Source of the DNA: Tomocerus qinae
Lineage: Eukaryota > Arthropoda > Collembola > Entomobryomorpha > Tomoceridae
DNA: 64,000 nt
Assembly: GCA_020055645.1 (NCBI GenBank)
Contig: CM034546.1
Location: 3,472,001-3,536,000 of the forward strand
Direction: 5' to 3'
Shown here: in pieces, positions 11,331 to 22,500 of the stretch
Layout of the letters: every line of letters begins with the position of its first letter
Position numbering within the stretch: position 1 is the first letter of the stretch
The notes under the pieces: model-generated
The model's input: only the letters and a program-made list of their open reading frames with translations
What the model was told of the DNA's origin: nothing
Databases searched by the model: none
Translations under genes and position numbers: made by a program

Positions 11331-11347
11331 GGTACGTGGCGGGCCCA
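11331..11347 (-). other. Putative primer-binding site of the Gypsy element
   Basis: The minus strand reads TGGGCCCGCCACGTACC directly downstream of LTR-like sequence. It starts with TGG as expected for a tRNA 3' CCA complement, but I could not match a particular tRNA. Confidence 0.35.
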
Positions 11348-11870
11348 ATCTTCTCGCAACGAAAAAGGGTATAAGCGTATAAGTATTGGATGAATATGTT
11401 GCTTTGTTACTCTTCGTTGACTTAGCTTTATGCAGAATGAGCGTGATGGTAGGCACGATTGTTTAATGAGTAATTATTGCCAATAAGAAACCGGGTTTAT
11501 TTTAAGCAAAAGCAGGATTGTGTGATGTGCAATAATAATTTTTGTGGGACTGGCCACTAAAAAGATGTGTGCTTTTTGGAGTACAAGAATTGAATGTCGG
11601 GATTGAGCAGAATTGCTCCTTGTCTTGACCTATCGGAAATACATATAGTATTTCCTATAGGTCTTACATGTCATTAGTAAATGATATTTATAGGTATTAT
11701 GGTCAGGTAAGGGTCTAAATGGAAAAGATAGCATCGGTGCTTGGTGCCTAAACCAATCACCGTGCTGCTCAGAGTTCAGTGTCATCACTTATCATTTTAT
11801 GTAAATGAGATGAGACTGGACTCTGTTGACTGGACTCTGTTGAGGTATAAGAATAAAAATATGATTTTCA
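11348..11870 (-). repeat. Putative 5' LTR of the Gypsy element
   Basis: On the minus strand, in order: a TATA-like tataaatatc (about 11692-11683), a polyadenylation-like aataaa (about 11501-11496), then the putative primer-binding site. The host-derived pseudogene starts at about 11882, which fits an LTR of roughly 0.5 kb. Exact ends are uncertain; the minus-strand end before the PBS is not CA. The partner LTR is outside the window. Confidence 0.35.
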
Positions 11871-11881
11871 TTCTCTCAGTA

Positions 11882-12300
11882 TAGATACTGAAAAGCTTCG
11901 ACCGAAGAAAGCCATATTATGAGGTCTCCTAACACACCTACACGTTCAACTTTTAATTTCTCTCTATGATAATACGTTACAGGGGACGGGAGATAGTGAC
12001 AGGACGGGCTACTTTTATTCTATTCCCCGCCAAATCTTTACATTCAACGGAATAGAGAATTTGGACATTGATAACTGCTGAAAATGTTGGAGTAGCGACA
12101 TGCTTTACTCTTACTCCCACTTGACAAGATGGTACGATTACGTGGCTCGGATCCAACGTTGGAAGTCAGAACTATAAAACTGTAATTTGCAAGAACAATT
12201 TTGAATTTTCGTAGTAGTGTACTATGATAGTTAAAGCAGCTAGAACATATAATCAAGTTAATGCAGTGCTTCCTGTTAACAGATATATATTGTAAGATTT
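11882..12300 (+). pseudogene. Beta/gamma-crystallin-like pseudogene (second exon copy)
   Basis: The stretch matches the second exon of the gene at 36693-37409 over most of its length, for example gttacaggggacgggagat and gatggtacgattacgtgg, but has frameshifts and stops and no first exon nearby. The similarity continues into the 3' flank (cagtgcttcc.., aaataaatgtgtt). It marks an old duplication that also carried the receptor region to its right. Confidence 0.8.
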
Positions 12301-14575
12301 ACAATTTAAAATAAATGTGTTGGGCACAAAGCAAATGAGAAAATTGATTATATTAATGTTACATATTATTTTACATTCGGAGTAATATTTACGATTTATG
12401 GTGGCATTTATACTGTTGACGGGGAACATGCTATTTGTTAAATACTATCATTACACAGTAATTTCTTTTCGATTGAGAAAATTTATAGTGCAGGGCATAT
12501 TCTTATTTTTGAAGTGTTTGAAGAAAAATAAACCATGTACAAATGGATGTAAAAAGTAGCGGCAATAAAACAGTGCCTATTTTTAGTTTAATAATGTTTC
12601 TTAAATCATTCTGATGTCGAACGAGGTATTACACGACTTTTTACGACGCACAGAACGGAAGTTACGTCAATTTTTAATTTACGAACCCCACCCCTGGTCA
12701 GGGGGTATGACCGATTTTGTCCATTCACGAACTTGATCTGTCTTTTGACCCCTAGAATGCGTAAAAAAAGTTTGAACGGATTATCTCATTCTGTTCGAAA
12801 ATTATCGTGCTTACATACAGACAGACAGTTTAGTCATTCCTATAAAGCTACTTAATGACTAATCGAAGGCGGGAGTATTAGTACCGTAAGGTAGCATAAA
12901 ATGTGGAGGTAGTAATTATGGTATTGCAATAGTATCTACCATCCCGGTAGGTTTATATGGTAACTAATAGTTTTTTACAATGTATGGAAGTAGTTCTTAC
13001 TTAAATCCACTCAGAGGTGTTACGGGTATTTTACTACTGAAAAAGGAGAAAATAACTGTCCAAGACTTCAACTTTGGGGTTTAACTGCAAGTCCGTGGTT
13101 TTGAGTGATTTTATTCGATCAATCTTCTTGACCTCATGCATCCTCTTCTTCTATTATCATTCATAACAGCAACAAACTAGCATGTATATATGTGAAATCA
13201 TAATTATATCAGAAATAAATCAACTGAAGTTCTATAAAGTATCATTCTACCATTTCTGGGTTCTAAGTCTTTTCTGCGAAAGCTTTTCATTTCAACGAAG
13301 TGCAATAAAATTAAACGGAAAGCTTTTAACGGAAGTACTTTTCTAAGAATATATTATTATGCTTCACCACGAAAGACATAAATGCCAAAGAAAAGTAATT
13401 CACCCTTTTCAGTACATTAGATACAAGTAGTTAAATATATGTAAAATGTCCAGGAGTTTGCATTTTCAAAAACCAAAATTTTGATTTTTAACCAATCTAA
13501 CACAGGGTTTGGTTTTTGCCACCAAATTTTCGTTTCTGCCAGCCGGCTTGCAAAAACAGGTTTACACCAGGTTATAACCAAGCGAAAGAATGTTATGGCC
13601 TGGTATTATAGGGCTTTGAGATGAAAATAACTTTAAGCCATTGTTCCAAATAAAGCGACATGTATGTTTTGTCACTTTTGTGAGTTTCAGCCATTTTTTG
13701 TCAAAAGGTTTATGTCAGCTGATTAAAACCGTTGAAAACCAGGGTGCTTAAAACCATGTACCAACCCTGTCTAATTTAACTGAAGTCAACCAAACTTACA
13801 AGAAAGTATATTTGAGTGAAACCTTAGTTAAGCGGAACCTTCGTTAAAAGATTTTTCGTTGATAACGTCATTCGTGGTAAAGTACTTTCAATGTAAAGTT
13901 TCGTTAAAATTGTCTTCTTTGAAATGTTTTAGTTGCTGGGTCATTTCTGATATCACCATAATCATAAGCGTGAATACATTGAGTTGCTAGTTTAAACATT
14001 TTAGATATGTACCCTGATACTGACAAGATGTACTAAATAAGTAACATTGGTTTTTAGAAGAACAATTTACCATTTTCAGCCTAAATATTTTCAAAATTAC
14101 TGCGCATTACGTGGCTTGAAATAAACGTATAATTATTTTAATAGTCCTATAAACAAGGATGGACAACATACGTACATTAGCTTATGTACGTCAGCAACTT
14201 AACGTGCAAAACTTAAAGTCACGTTGCACTGTACCTGACAAAACTTTTTAACTAATTATTAAGACTGGGACTAATGTCTCGCTGGGCCTTCGCCTGTCCA
14301 AATTATTTCCTATACGATTACGTCCTTATTCTTATACTTCATGGATTTAGATACCTGCCAATAATATATAATTTTTGGTATTATGTTTTACCTGAAGACA
14401 AAAGTTAGTCACCATAATTTTAAGTTATTTCCCTTTCCACGACAAAGACAGTTTTCAATGACCAGCCTAGCAGGCCGGAGGGGTAATATAACCATCCGAC
14501 AGGTTGAAATCGTAGTTAGTTTGAATCTACGTTTTGCGTAGAATTTATAATTCTTTGGATCTTAAAAAGTAAAAA
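12301..14575. other. Intergenic, with one miniature element
   Basis: No gene seen. It holds decayed crystallin 3' flank (to about 12560), a stretch near 12610-12835 ending in cagacagacag that looks like a mobile-element relic, and the miniature element at 13503-13769. The part from about 14200 to 14570 has a diverged copy at 53260-53640. Confidence 0.5.
13503..13769. mobile_element. Miniature inverted-repeat element (hAT-like)
   Basis: The ends are cagggtttggt and accaaccctg (imperfect inverted pair). The direct repeat tctaa occurs at 13496-13500 and 13770-13774. No coding capacity in 267 bp. The TE class is inferred from the CAGGG terminus only. Confidence 0.4.
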
Positions 14576-16156
14576 ATGGTTACGCAAACGACAATTTTGA
14601 GTTTAAAACTTTTAGTAAACTGGAATCATTTGGTGGGTGCAATGCCATTTGCATGGAGAAATAACTGCTCCCAAAATAGAATAAAAATTGAATGGTCATT
14701 TAAATGTTATCTTTCCGTTATAAATTTTGTTGCATTTTTCTGCAATGCGGCAATCAAGGCATATTTACTAAGGCATAAAAAAGACACCAACTTTGCGGTG
14801 TGCATTATGATCGTCTTTCCAAATTTGATTACGATGACACTGCTATATACAAACTTGGTTAAATCGGAAAACGTCGTACAACTCTGGAACGGTGTATTTG
14901 AATATTTTCGGCATTTTCGAGGTAAATAAACTGCAGAGCATTTATAATATTAAATTAAATTCTAGTTATAAAATGCATCCCTAAAAAAATGGCAAAAACA
15001 AAAATAATTAGTATTTATTTAATAATTTACGCATTACGAAAATTATGAGAAAGTGTTAATTTTCAAAAATATTGTATGTTCACTGTATCTAAAGGCATCA
15101 TGCTCAACATTGGATAGTTTTGGTTAGAGTAATATTTTGCAGGGCCAAAAAATTTGGTGGGGATGATGAAATTGTTCTGCACCCTGAGTGTTACAATATA
15201 AATAATACATTCATTTATTTATGAGTGACATACAATTTATTATTTTGTGTCATTTTAGTGGAGTATGTACGCAAGGATGTTCGCTATAAGCCGACGAAAG
15301 CTGAATTGTTCTTTCCAATGTCGTTGGTTATCGCGATATACTGGCTATTTGTGTTGGGCTGTGTCCCAATTTTATTTCCTCAGCTCCCAATATTTTTTAC
15401 TTCCTTTTGGGCCCCCCACAATCCTCCGTTGATTCCATGGATATTTTTCTCCATAATGTACTTCTGGATGCTACTCGGAATGTATGGCAATTTGGGTTTC
15501 TACTTATGTTTTGCATGGACCGTTTTAATGAACCACAAACTAGTAATAAATCAAATCAAGTAAGCGAAATAAATTCTTCTATAGACTAATCTGTAAAATT
15601 TTTTGAACATTCAAATTGCTATTTTATTACTACTATGTCAACATAATTATTTTTAATATGCAGATGCAATCGTGGAAATTACATTTCTCTCGACAGCTTG
15701 AGAGAAAAATCCCAAAACATGGCAATTGTTTACAGAAGTCTGGTGATAGTAATGAAAATGTTCAATGAAGTTTGCGCAATATTTATGTTCCTCATCCACC
15801 ACATATGCAAAAGATGGATGTACATGTCCACATTCATGGTGTTTAGAGAGTGGAGGTCGTTGGATATAATAAGAAGAATGTTATTCATTATGTTGCCTGT
15901 AGCCATTTTGGGAACATGGTCGTTTGCACTATGGATAAGTTCATCATGGTTCCATTCATCGAGGAGTTGCATTCGTTCTTGGAAATCAGCATCTAATTCA
16001 AAGACCATGGAGCTGGAGTTGATGAAAAGAATAAAATTATCTTCAACTCCAGTTGGAATTAGAATGGGTAGTTTTAAGTACATCAAAAGAAGCACAATAT
16101 TGAGTTTTATTTACTCTGTTACGAAAGGTACAATGGAACTCATTCTCACATTTTGA
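14576..16156 (+). CDS. GrB-1: seven-transmembrane chemoreceptor-like gene, three exons
   Basis: Model: exons 14576-14921, 15259-15559, 15664-16156; coding length 1,140 nt, 379 residues. Introns are GT-AG (gtaaat..tttag and gtaagc..atgcag) and the phases fit (1, then 2). The protein has several long hydrophobic segments and no signal peptide. The C-terminus (STPVGIRMGSFKYIKR.. then a last membrane helix) aligns with the GrA genes here (CIPVKFRMNIFFVC..), as in insect gustatory-receptor-type proteins, though the classical TYhhhhhQF signature is absent. It probably acts as a ligand-gated channel subunit in sensory neurons; the ligand is unknown. No defect is seen. Decayed relatives lie at 53.6-54.4 and 56.0-56.4 kb. 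Confidence 0.7.
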
Positions 16157-18641
16157 TCATTTTTCATTATCATCCAACATTTTTGCGATAAGCACGAAAC
16201 ATTTTTTTCCATTTTTTGTCCTTTGGTTGGAAAAACTCAGCAGACGTGGCTGCTCGCCCGCTTTCTATTAGGTATATTATTATATATTATTATATTATTT
16301 TACCTCAGACAAAAATAATATCTAGTAAACTATGACTGACGCAAATAAGCAACTTGTGGTACAAGATGCGTTATTAATAAATTATGTTGATGTGACAATC
16401 CTTCTCTATTGACATCAAACGTTCTAATTTTCCAGCACAAATAATATTTGGTTTGATAAAAATGTACAGAATAATTTCTGCATATAGTCTCCAAATAATC
16501 ATATGTAGTTTAGAATTTTGCTGAAATTAATTTTTATCTGTGACAGTTGCTATAGACAGTATTATTTTGAATTCGTCACAACGTACTAAACATTAGCTTT
16601 TGTTTGGTATACACTAAGCAATAAGTTTGTGTTTATATTATACACTTATTGACGTTGTTGACGTTTTCGAAGGTTTAGTATTCGTGGTTTAGGACAAAAT
16701 GAAAGGTATAAAATATGGAATATAAAGAAGGAAATATTGGTATGAAATGGTCCATTGTTATAGGTTTTAGGTACTTAATAAATGGGTAATAATAACTAAA
16801 TAAATGGGTGATATTTTAGACTTTCGCCACATTATTGATTCATAATTTCCTTAAATATCGAAATATTTAAAATATTTATATTTATAGCAGGGACCATGCA
16901 TTTATTTCAATTAAATTTATTTGAAACAAATTAAATACGGATACACATCATGAAATTAATTTCATTAATCTTGATTTACAAGTTTTTTATTTATTTTACA
17001 TTTCTTAACTTCATTTACAAATATTTATTTCATTCATTGCGTCTATACTTCATTTATTCTACAATTGTACTATTTTTATTTAAATTTCTGATTCAGCAAT
17101 AAAAAGTTGTCTAAAAAACTATTTCCGACCAAGTGATAGGTAAATTTGGACACAAATTATTTCTGGACGGATAATTGTGCAAAACTTTGGGGACAGTTTA
17201 CCAAAAGACAAGAATATTTTGAAAAAATGTGTTATTTATGACCAAGGTTTATTTAAAGTAATAATAAGTAAAATCATTGTAAAACCATTTTAAGTTTCTT
17301 GAACCCTGGTAGCAATATCAATAATACATTTAACAATAACCAGTGTCGAATCGAAGTTCAATATCTCCTTAAAATGAATATTGTGTCTGATTATTAAAAA
17401 CAAGATTTACGCTAGCAGATAGTTAAATTCAGTAAATTAAAGGTTGCATTTTAAACCTGGAAGTTTCTACCTTGGAATAGGACGAGAGGTAGGAGTCTCT
17501 ATGCATGTCCCATATAGAGACACCTTGTTTTGTTATTAAATTATTTACAGGGAATCGATTTCACCATTTTGTATGTATTTAATGTTTGTATAACTTCTTG
17601 GTTCAATTACGTAAGTAACTATACAATAATTATAAGGTTTGTCAGAATATTATTTATTATTAATGTATATCGGACTCTAATGTCCATGTAAAAGTATAGG
17701 AAAGGAGACATTTATTAATGACCGTGAGGAAACTAACTGCTCATTTGGTACGTCGTGTAAAACTCATAGAAAGTCTTCTACTGAGTTTCCACTTTGAAAT
17801 GACTTTGTTCGCTTAAATTTGAATATCAATGTTAGAACTGCCCAAGACGAAGATAAAAGATTTGGCCAATGGCTTTTAAAACTTGATAATGGTACTCCAC
17901 CAATCATCACTCGTTTACCAAGCAACGTTGTTCTATGACAACCAGATTGCCGATTGACAAATGTTTGCGATACCTATTTGTATTCTCACTATCACACTGC
18001 ATAATATAATCATTCACAATATTGGGTAAAGTAAAGTTATAAATTTTCCTACCTATATCTATTAAGGTTAGGGTTCGGTTAGGATATATGTATGGATGGA
18101 TGGATGTTTGTATGCATGTCTGGTAGGGAGATTCTTAAAAGCAAAATATGCTCACCAACTCTAAACCACTATTAATATTATGTAGTATGGGAATGTAAAA
18201 ATTCCGATGGAAAACCCAATGTCTTTCTTAAGGGTATTATACAAAAGCCATACTCTTTCTCTGCCTTTACTGCATTGCTTTCCATTTATTAAATTGATTT
18301 TTTATCAATACAATTTTAGGTATGTATGAATGATTTAGGCAGAGCCGCGATATATAAATATTTATTTTCCGAATACATATATAATATATGTAAATATAAT
18401 GCTCTACAAAATATATCAACAAAATATGCATCTTTAGATTACAATTATAAACCACAAACTGCAAAATTATATGCCGAATGAACCGGAAATCTTAATGAGT
18501 GTACAAAAGCAGCAAAACTGTACGATAATGGGTACAAAATAATGAAAAAAATGGGCTAAAAACTAAAATATTCAAGAAAGCAGTATAACAGATGAGAGGG
18601 TGAATAATAATATGCTAAATTTTAAAGTGTACGACGAAGCG
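16157..18641. other. Intergenic; contains Helitron-like fragment copy 1
   Basis: AT-rich, no gene seen except the fragment at about 17660-17940. From about 17580 to 18480 it parallels 21540-22350, the downstream flank of the tandem receptor pair. Confidence 0.5.
17660..17940 (+). pseudogene. Helitron-helicase-like fragment, copy 1 (frameshifted)
   Basis: Diverged copy of the fragment at 21590-21874. The 3' part keeps the same peptide pattern (FGQWLLKL.NGT..IITRLPSNVVL) but the frame is broken in the middle (ctttgaaatg). Confidence 0.4.
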
Positions 18642-20409
18642 TTAATTAAAAGTCAGTAAAAGAGAACACACATTATCTAGTATGATTCGTAGAAATACGA
18701 GCGACGAGTGTTTCATACAGACGAAGAAAATGTTCATTCGAAATTTAACAGGTATGCATCCTTTTAGTGAAGTGATCTGCTTTTTGGTGTACCACTCAGG
18801 ATGTGTCAAGGGGTTTGATATTATATCTCTACAAGTGTCCGAAGTAGAAACTGCCAACCACATCCCGAATCGAATTATGAAAAGCATCATAAGCGACATA
18901 AATACAGGCATTATTACCATAAACCAGTTCACAGATTGCCAAATTGAGATAATCATATAAATAAAGATTACGGAAAGCCCTGTCATCCCAAAAAGAACGC
19001 CAGGTAATAAAAATTTGCAAAAACAGATGTCAAATATCGAAAAGAGGATTCGGAATTCATTGTAGAATGAGATATTGCATCTGATGAAGACTTCAGATTG
19101 TCTCCGAGTTAGAAAAAGTTTCCGAGCGTTGATTTGATTCCTAAGAAAAGAATTCGCAAAATTAGTTAGAAATTGACACTAATGGGAGGATGGAGCGTAT
19201 CTTTCCAATGAACTAGACTAAACTAGTTTTATCCATGATGAAACTAGTTTTATCTTGTAAGAAATTAGATTTGTCCAACTTTGAACTTAAGGACCAAAAT
19301 AATTTCTTCCTTGACAGCGAAGTTAAACAGGATACTTTTTCACACCACGTTTTTAAGGACTACATGTAGGGTACTTTTAAATTTTGCACACAAGTATGTG
19401 GGCTTTTTTGCATGTTAATCGAGCATTCAAAACAGTGATCATTACCTTTTTAGCTGGAGTATTTGTAATAGGAAGAGTGCGATCACGAAACACCCAATTG
19501 CATACATTGTTACAGCGTACCAATTAGGAACAATCGCAAGACAAAATATCATTATTCTATGGCATATAAAATATGGCTTCGATTGAACTCCGATGTGCTT
19601 GAAAATGCACAATTCATCAAATTGCACGAAATCAGGCATGAGCATCATAAATGGGATGGATAGTATTGTCGAAGAGATAAAAACCACAGCCATCGTCAGA
19701 AACATCAATCCATGCCAGTCAATATTCGAAACAGGAGTCTTATCTATATTTAAGTTAAAATCCAAACATGTAAGCATTTCAATGCAATAATAGACATGAC
19801 ATTTATTCTTTCATTCAAATATTATTATTCGTAAAACAATAAGACAAATGAAATAAATTAAAAAAATAAATAGCACCCGCATATAAAAATGTTCATTTAA
19901 TTTATTTTCGAGAAATATTTCAAGTGTCATGTCTGCTCAATGAATTCAAATACCATGTCTGATAATAATATTGTAATTTTAAATGAAAGTCACTTACATT
20001 TACCGTAGAAGATGAAAAACTGTGAAGTGAGTTGAGCGAGCTCATTTTGGTACATGATTGTGTTTAACTGACAAATGAGAGCCAGGGGAAACGTCAAAAG
20101 GTACCCAAGCTGAACGGCCCTTCCTTCCACAGAGATATTTTCATTTGACAGTGAAATTACAAAAGATAACCATTCAATGAGACGTAAAATTATCCCAGAA
20201 GATGCATACAAATAGAAAAAGGATTTTCGGTTTGATGAAAGTTCGATGAATTTTCTTTTGACTGGATCCCATTTGTGTGGCAGAAGTTTTAGTAGACACC
20301 CACAACCGAATAATTTTGATAGAATTAGAAGACTCAAATCATGAGGCATTTTGGTCACTGTAAAGTTGACTATAAACTTTAAAATCTTCAAGAGTTTTTT
20401 CCTACACAT
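18642..20409 (-). CDS. GrA-1: seven-transmembrane chemoreceptor-like gene, three exons
   Basis: Model: exon 1 20409-20004, exon 2 19743-19446, exon 3 19140-18642; 406, 298 and 499 nt, 400 residues. Start is the ATG at 20407-20409; paralogues support this start (MFGKKFLKIL..). Donors are ggtaaat and ggtaatg, acceptors atatag and tcttag; phases 1 and 2. About seven hydrophobic segments: two in exon 1, two in exon 2, three in exon 3. Conserved blocks in all copies: KWDPVKRKF, NENISVEGRAVQLGYLL, FDELCIFKHIG, STSDTCRDIIS, KGCIPVKFRMNIFFVC. The family is inferred to be of the gustatory-receptor type from topology, length, exon phases and the C-terminal block. No defects. GrA-2 lies 2.1 kb upstream in the same direction. 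Confidence 0.75.
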
Positions 20410-22500
20410 TTTCGTGAGAACAGCAATAATTCCTAATACGCCAAGTTGGTACGATTGCTTGACCCGAACTCAACCTTTATTAACGATATCCAAAAGCGCA
20501 ATGAAATCGATTTAGGACAGACAGACGATGACGTCTTGTACTGCGGCATTACGACGACCTGGCTCTTTAGTTATATAGAATTACTCAATATTATCATCTT
20601 ACTACATTTACCCGGGGTTACTTTGGTTTTATTTTCTTTTAGTTTTTTGTTAATGTCATCTACAAATAACAGAAAATCGTTGGAGCGCAATATTATCTCT
20701 AGAAATTACAAGATGTTTTCAAAAATGGATAGATTGTACATAAACTTTTAGAAAACTTTGAAAACTATGCCAATGGGCACAATTGGCATTGTGTTGACAA
20801 TAATGAGAGAGAAAATAGTGTTTTTGACCAAAGATGTTAGTTTACATCCCTATTGTGGGGATTAAAAAGTACTTAGCAATATTTTTTATTTATTGAACAC
20901 CTCGAGTTTTTTACTTTCGTACTTCAAAATAATATCTGTCAAATATGTTTTTGGGAGTGAATATATTTTGGTCATAATTTCGTATATTTTTATTTTTCAC
21001 TTAATTTTGTTAGAGGGGGAAAAGTGGGAATTATTGGGAAGTAGGAAAAATGGGAAATTGAATATGGCCATTTTGTTTCCCACTTCTTTATTTCTAACTC
21101 AAATTCTTAATTTTCATTTGCTTTTTAGTCCGTTATTGAAGAGTGATGTCAAAGTTGGACACAAATACCAAAGTTGCCCCAAGTGACTGATATCTGCCAT
21201 AGTAATGTTCTTATATAAATTGTTGAGACATATGCCAATCGAAAAGAAAATGGATATGGGCTTTCTCTAAATCACCGAGTTGTTTTCCCATTTATTAAAT
21301 TGCTTTTGCATATTTTATGAACTTAAAACCACGTCCTAAACATTCTAGTAGTCATAGGTTGGACGTATACTAAGTCTTCTAATCGTCATGTCCTTAAACA
21401 TTAGCATGTGCACGAAATAAACTATATTAAAAAATATTAAATTATTTTCATGCCTTGTTTTTAAGTTAAGTTATTTTTATTTACATTTTTATTCCATTAG
21501 TAATTAAGTTGAATTTAGTTGAGTTTAGTGTTTGTATAACTTATTTTTTCATTACTTAAGTATACAATCATTATACGCTTTGTCAGAATATTATTTATTA
21601 TGAATGTATATCGGACTCTAATGTCCATGTTAAGGGAAAGCAGACATTTAGTAATGACCGTAAAGAAGCTAACTGTCCATTCGGTACTTTTTGTAAAACT
21701 TGCAAAACGTCTTCTGCCGAGTCTCCTCTTTTAAATGATTTTGTTTACTTAAATTTGGACAATAAAAACAAAACTGTCCAAGACGTCAATAAAGGATTTG
21801 GCCAATGGCTTTTAAAACTTGGTAATGGGACTCAACCAATCATCACTCGTTTACCAAGCAACGTTGTTCTATGACCACCAGATTGCGAATTGTCAATTTG
21901 TCAAATATTTTCGATACCTGTTCCTACTTATATATCTTTGTATGGATGTATGTATGGCTGGTAGGGCGATTCCTAAAAGCCAAATCTAAACCACTATTAA
22001 TATCATGCAGTATTGAAATGTAAAAATTCCAATGGAAACCCCAATGGGTTTATAGTCTTTCTTAAAGGTATTATGCATAAGCTATACTCTTTCTCTGTCT
22101 TTACAGCATTGCTTTCCATTTATTAAATTGCTATATAATCAATATAATTTTAGGTATGCGTTAATATTTTAGGCAGATTCGCGATATACATTTATTTATT
22201 TTCCGAAAATATGTATTTAAATATAATGGTGTACAAAATACAGCAAAATATTTATGTGTTAACGGCAATAAGTAAATTCAGGGATTAAGCTTACAGAGTT
22301 CATATGCATAAATTAAAATTATAAACCAAAAACTGCAAACTATATAGTAAATGAACCAAAATCTTAATGGGTGTACAAAAAGCATCAAAAGTAATAAAAT
22401 AATGAAATATAACTATTGCAAAAACGCAAAAAATGATTAAGAAAACAGTATAAAAGATTGGAGGGTGAAGATGATAACATTTAAAATGTATATCAAAGCG
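20410..22500. other. Intergenic between GrA-1 and GrA-2
   Basis: Begins with a short crystallin-tail trace (about 20443-20480). A stretch at about 20585-21195 is absent from the equivalent flank of GrA-2 and may be an insertion; its 97-codon plus frame (20893-21186) shows no motif. Then comes the Helitron-like fragment copy 2. Confidence 0.45.
21590..21874 (+). pseudogene. Helitron-helicase-like fragment, copy 2
   Basis: A frame without ATG is open to a TGA at 21872-21874. It includes a CPFGTFCKTCK stretch and then FGQWLLKLGNGT and ITRLPSNVVL. The latter resemble the WLL.hGnG..LP region of Helitron/Pif1-type helicases as I remember them. It is a fragment, not a gene: no Walker motifs or other helicase blocks are nearby. 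The family call is tentative. Confidence 0.4.

Larger units (their letters stand above)
1..11870 (-). mobile_element. Gypsy (Ty3-type) LTR retrotransposon, minus strand, left end outside window
   Basis: Reading right to left the order is leader, gag with zinc knuckles, protease, reverse transcriptase, RNase H, integrase, then an extra ORF. Protease-RT-RNase H-integrase is the Gypsy order. Host-like sequence (a crystallin-like pseudogene) resumes at about 11882, so the right end is at or below that point. The 3' LTR would lie left of base 1, so the LTRs cannot be paired here. The copy is damaged: several frame changes between gag and protease, and a 1.9-kb insertion within the protease. Confidence 0.85.

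Noticed and set aside
18682..18960. Plus-strand frames repeated in every GrA exon 3 (e.g. 22592-22822, 37839-38162, 50162-50488)
   Set aside because: Antisense to well-supported receptor exons; conserved only because the exon is.
20893..21186. 97-codon plus frame between GrA-1 and GrA-2
   Set aside because: Hydrophobic by base composition, no paralogue in the duplicated flank, no splice context.
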